From NCBI GenBank assembly GCA_027604665.1, contig JADGIZ010000441.1, positions 1-13,586 of the forward strand: a DNA stretch of 13,586 bases. The letters run 5' to 3'. This stretch comes from Polyrhizophydium stewartii. Lineage: Eukaryota; Chytridiomycota; Chytridiomycetes; Rhizophydiales. This document shows, piece by piece, positions 11,001-13,586 of the stretch. Position 1 is the first letter of the stretch, and each line of letters starts with the position of its first letter. Below the pieces are notes generated by a model that was given only the letters and a program-made list of their open reading frames with translations, did no database searches and had not been told where the DNA came from. A program made the translations under genes and the position numbers.

Positions 11001-11752
11001 CCACGAGCCCAAGCAGCGGACGACGCAGCCGCTCGACGCCTTGCACCCGCGAGCGTGCGTCCTTGATGGCGGGGGACGGGGACCGGTCTCGGGCTCACCA
11101 GCGCTTGAAGCCATCGAGAAACGCCTGTCGATAGTCAAACTCCTTCTCGAGGTCGCTGACGGCATTCTCGAGGCTCGTGCGCAGCGCACCCTGCCGACGC
11201 AGCAGCCCGCAGGCTCACAGTGTCAGCACGCCGCAGCGCACAAGCGCACGCACGGACGCAGGCAGGCAGACAGCCGCAGCGCGCGAACGGTCAGGCTTGG
11301 GAGCTCTGTCGCGCTTGCGTCGGGCGGTTCGTCGCCGGTGTCCAACCCGCAAGATCAACGCACCCGCTCGCCAAGGCGGAACAGCACAGAGACGGTCTGC
11401 TCGGTGGCAAAGCCCTCGGGCGAGCGGTCGACCGTCTCGCGGTCGTCGTGGCCGTAGTCGCTGTAGCGCTTGTTGGTGCGGTTGTAACGGCCTCCGTATC
11501 CGCCGCCGCCGCCGCCTCCGTAGCCGTCCCCGCCGTATCCGCCGCCGCCGCCGCCTCCGTAGCCGTCCCCGCCGTATCCGCCGCCGTAGCGACCTGCACG
11601 CGCGAGAGTGTCTTGTGTGTCAGCGCCAGAGCAGTGGCGGGCGGTGCATGGCCGCGTATGGCGCGGGCCGCACACCCGAGAGCAGCGTTGCGCCGCGGCG
11701 CTGCGCGCCGGCGTCGATGACGGCTGCCGCTGTCGCCCGAAAACTCACTCAT
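8040..11752 (-). CDS. NCBP1: Nuclear cap-binding protein subunit 1 (CBP80)
   Basis: Exons in transcript order: 11752-11749, 11593-11364, 11190-11099, 10976-10820, 10704-10375, 10268-10053, 9948-9300, 9228-8976, 8883-8564, 8492-8284, 8174-8040; 864 aa, close to the usual 790-860. CBP80 is the large scaffold of the nuclear cap-binding complex. With CBP20 it binds the m7G cap of Pol II transcripts and supports splicing, RNA export and decay. Family hallmarks in order: VLFRLGE (about 70), NVPHKIGMYAALTG (about 112-125, first MIF4G-like repeat), LRFFAECVNSNV (162), LSAIPW, IFAELLRLP, LFSHHLSNFGYQWKW, CVRLAYYDRI, GRKSFSHVLN, IVDPKTILLWIFQP and TPWWRW. Residues about 3-35 are a Gly/Tyr repeat. The start is uncertain: ATG at 11752 is followed directly by a strong donor GTGAGT, giving a 4-nt coding exon and the N-terminus MSRYGGG. 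Reading on to a weaker donor after GGGT would instead add a basic stretch (RHRRRR) before the glycine repeat. The spacing to the next gene downstream is tight. Confidence 0.95.
10711..10743. repeat. GGT/ACC triplet run inside a CBP80 intron
   Basis: Simple repeat, GGTGGTGG on the plus strand and CCACCACC on the sense strand, within the intron at 10705-10819. This intron lacks a CTGAC branch motif; the pyrimidine-rich triplets sit just before the acceptor CCCTGCAG. Confidence 0.7.
11491..11589 (-). repeat. 39-bp tandem repeat encoding Gly/Tyr-rich CBP80 N-terminus
   Basis: Two copies of a 39-bp unit begin at 11515 and 11554, with a partial copy at 11491-11514; the second copy diverges at its end. 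The unit length is a multiple of three, so copy-number changes keep frame. Each unit encodes 13 residues, YGGGGGGGYGGDG. The composition resembles low-complexity RNA-binding or condensate-forming tails, which is an inference. Confidence 0.85.
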
Positions 11753-11874
11753 TTTGCTCGGCTCGGGCAAAGCGCCATCTCGGCGTCATCTCGGCAGTCA
11801 CGGCCCCTGAGCCCGCGATGACGGCACGCGCTTGGATCTGGCGGCCGGACCATCAGCGCCTCATTAGACATACA

Positions 11875-11881
11875 CTTATAT
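11875..11881 (-). promoter_or_regulatory. TATA-like element upstream of CBP80
   Basis: The minus strand reads ATATAAG about 123 bp upstream of the CBP80 start codon, an AT-rich patch within GC-rich sequence. The position suits a fungal core promoter with a 5' UTR of about 80-100 nt. There is no transcript evidence. Confidence 0.35.
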
Positions 11882-12198
11882 CCCTGAGCGGAGCGCGGGG
11901 TCTGGAGGCTCATTGAAATTGGGTTCATTTGGCGATCTGTAAATGGCCGGCACGGTGCGTTCAGGAACAGGCGCATCTGGAACGAGCGCGCGGCGTCAGA
12001 GGCTGTGAAACAAGACTAGAAAAAACTGAAAAATGGGGGATTTGTGGGGGGACCAGAAAGGTAGGTGTGTGTGTGGGTGATTGGTCCGATGCAGTCGCAA
12101 ATGGTTGTCACAGGAAAGGTGTGTACGGTTTGTGCAATACGCCAGGCCAGACAGGCGCGCGGCGAGTTGAAACGATTATGGATGCGCAGAAACAAGAT

Positions 12199-12225
<27 letters not shown>
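12199..12225. repeat. (TG)13 microsatellite
   Basis: Uninterrupted TG dinucleotides on the plus strand (CA on the sense strand of the neighbouring genes), between the cyclin-like gene and CBP80. Shorter TG/CA-rich stretches flank it, for example at 12065-12078. Confidence 0.95.
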
Positions 12226-12234
<9 letters not shown>

Positions 12235-12352
12235 TGTTTTCTGGCCGTGGTACAAGTGGAGGTCTTGGCTGGATCTGGGTGGCAGTGGGGGATTGGAGCT
12301 CTCCTGGGTCGAATATATAACCAGAACCGAGAGTGCCTCGGGCAGGGCGTGG

Positions 12353-13586
12353 TCACTGAGAACCATACACGTCGCGAGAGGCCTTTGCGGCAGCGGGCAA
12401 GCACGTCAGCAGGGACTGCGCGATGGGCGAGAGGTGATGCGAGATGCCTACGTAGTGCAGTCGCCACAGGAGCTCGTGCATGAACATGGTGCCGTTGCAT
12501 CGGCCGGGGATGTCGAACCACTCGGCAAAGGTGACGCGCAGCGCCTCGTGGTCCTGAGGCGAGGTCAGCAGGCGGGCGTTGCGCCTTGGCGTGGGCGGGC
12601 GGCGTGTGCAAGGACCCCACCGTGGTGTCTGCCGAGAGAACGAGGCAGCTGGCCGCGATGGGAAGCCAGTCGCGGGTGGGCATTGCCCATGCGCAGTCGA
12701 TGCAGGTGTTCATGAGGAGGACGGCATCGCTGATGGTGTCTTCGTCCACGCCGGCGGTGCGGCCGTACTGGGTGGCGGGCCGGAGAAGAGCGGTCAGAAC
12801 AGGGAGATGCGCGAGTTATGCGTAGATGGATGCGATGAATGCGATGAATGCGATGAATGCGGCCTGGGGGCTTACACTTTGGATCCAGTCAACGATATCT
12901 ACGCGGTTTGCCGAGAGGCCCGGGACGTCGAGCTGGCAGACGACGTAAGGCGGGAGTTGCAGGATCTGTAGAGGGGGGTCAGTAAGCGCGGGCATCGCAC
13001 AGGGCGGGCGATGGCGGGGCGGCGGCGCAACGCACATCGCCGGCCCATTCCGACACGCGGGCAGTCTTGCGCTTGTGCATCCTCTCCATCTCGAGCTCCG
13101 CATAGTAAGCCGCCTCGTCCGACTCATCCGAGATGACAATGACCGAGTGGGCGTCCTCCTTGAGCGCGAGACAATGGCGCGGAGGGACATGGAGGAGGGC
13201 AGACGCGTCGGACGCGCGCCAACGTCAGCTGGAGGGTGATGGAAGGCCGATAGGGGCCGATGGAGGGCCGCGCGGGCGAGCAGACGGGGGTGGGCGCGGG
13301 GAAGTACGCACCTCGGCGATGGGCGGGATGTAGAGGGGGATGCGGCGCTCCTGCTTGTAGGGCTCGTCGGCATTGCAAGCCGGGGCCGGGGGGCGGACTG
13401 GCCCGGCGGGCCACGGGCAGTGCGGCGCGGAGGGCGGGAAATCGCCGCGGAGGAGCGAGATAGCGTCAGCACGGGAGCCGGCCCCACGGGCGTATCTGGG
13501 GGAGCCTGGGCGCGGGGCATCGCGCGCACCTTGGGTGAATCTGACGCGGGCGCGCTTCTTTGGGCGGACGGGGGCATCTGCGGGGG
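12353..13586 (-). CDS. Cyclin-fold protein (5' partial)
   Basis: Exons in transcript order: 13586-13312 (cut by the window edge), 13158-13036, 12965-12876, 12767-12621, 12553-12353; 277 residues visible. All four introns are phase 0 and each contains CTGAC. The N-terminal part is Pro/Ala-rich with a nuclear-localisation-like PKKRARVRF. Then come an acidic stretch (SDESDEAAYY) and a region that fits an N-terminal cyclin box: NRVDIVDWIQS (helix 1), ISDAVLLMNTCID (helix 2), RDWLPIAASCLVLSA (helix 3), and FMHELLWRLHYVGISHHLSP (helix 5 and its end). Cyclins bind and activate cyclin-dependent kinases in the nucleus or cytoplasm. The conserved Glu of helix 5 is present (MHELL), but the helix-3 Lys that contacts the kinase appears to be Asp (RDW). 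Only about 25 residues follow the box, so there is no second cyclin fold. The similarity is to fold pattern only; I cannot assign a cyclin class or partner, and another helical family remains possible. Confidence 0.6.
12825..12860. repeat. Four 9-bp tandem repeats in an intron
   Basis: GATGAATGC (first copy GATGGATGC) is repeated four times within the intron at 12768-12875 of the cyclin-like gene. The unit is a multiple of three and would translate as a short repeat if the intron were retained, but a stop follows soon after. Confidence 0.85.

Larger units (their letters stand above)
11753..12352 (-). promoter_or_regulatory. Intergenic: CBP80 promoter and cyclin-like gene 3' region
   Basis: A 600-bp stretch without a gene between two minus-strand genes. 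Read toward CBP80 it contains a CA microsatellite (12225-12199), a CCAAT box in the sequence GACCAATCAC (12080-12084), T- and C-rich tracts around 12005-12060, and a TATA-like ATATAAG near 11880. A TATATATT-type AT patch at about 12311-12320 lies 35-40 bp past the cyclin-like gene's stop and may contribute to its 3' end formation. I found no AATAAA and no convincing coding potential; frames open here are low-complexity. Confidence 0.5.

Noticed and set aside
12199..12225. TG microsatellite as a CRISPR-like or telomeric repeat
   Set aside because: It is a plain dinucleotide run without spacers or a telomere unit.
12825..12860. Coding repeat (Phe-Ile-Ala units) extending the cyclin-like exon
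   Set aside because: It follows a strong donor GTAAGC and precedes a CTGAC branch and CCCAG acceptor; cyclin-box similarity resumes only after the splice.
13398..13529. An intron in the first visible exon of the cyclin-like gene (donor GTGCGC at 13529, acceptor CCAG at 13398)
   Set aside because: The frame is open straight through from 13586 to 13312 and joins the same codons, so no intron is needed. There is a CTGAC within the interval, so splicing cannot be fully excluded.

Overview
The window is about 13.6 kb of compact, GC-rich eukaryotic nuclear DNA, most likely fungal. Four protein-coding genes are each split by short spliceosomal introns (59-173 nt in my reading). The introns have GT..AG ends, mostly GTG-type donors, and in 21 of 24 cases an exact CTGAC branch-point motif. 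The gene content (ABCG transporter, fungal-type FAAH-like amidase, nuclear cap-binding protein CBP80, cyclin-fold protein) fits a fungus. An early-diverging lineage such as a chytrid is possible, but nothing seen here proves it. I see no bacterial operon logic, rRNA, tRNA, CRISPR array, transposon or viral gene.

Layout. At 177-5313 (+) an eight-exon gene encodes about 1540 aa: a signal peptide, a type-B carboxylesterase with an intact Ser-Glu-His triad, one membrane span, an ABCG nucleotide-binding domain, a long disordered linker and an ABCG membrane domain. At 5446-7893 (-) a convergent four-exon gene encodes a 726-aa FAAH-like amidase-signature protein whose catalytic Lys and nucleophilic Ser are replaced. 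The 132-bp gap between these two genes is AT-rich and carries poly(A) signals for both strands. At 8040-11752 (-) an eleven-exon gene encodes nuclear cap-binding protein subunit 1 (CBP80, 864 aa) with a glycine/tyrosine-rich repeat at its N-terminus. At 12353-13586 (-) a five-exon gene, cut by the window edge at its 5' end, encodes a protein with one cyclin-like fold.

How the genes may relate. CBP80 is a housekeeping RNA-processing subunit and the cyclin-like protein is probably nuclear; neither has an evident link to the other two. The esterase-ABCG fusion and the amidase-like protein both belong to families acting on lipids or other hydrophobic esters and amides, and they are convergent neighbours. 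A shared lipid-related role is conceivable but rests on adjacency alone. The main candidate for something new is the esterase-ABCG fusion: the join lies inside one uninterrupted exon, so it does not depend on splice prediction. All exon boundaries were assigned by eye from reading frame, splice-site motifs and family similarity.
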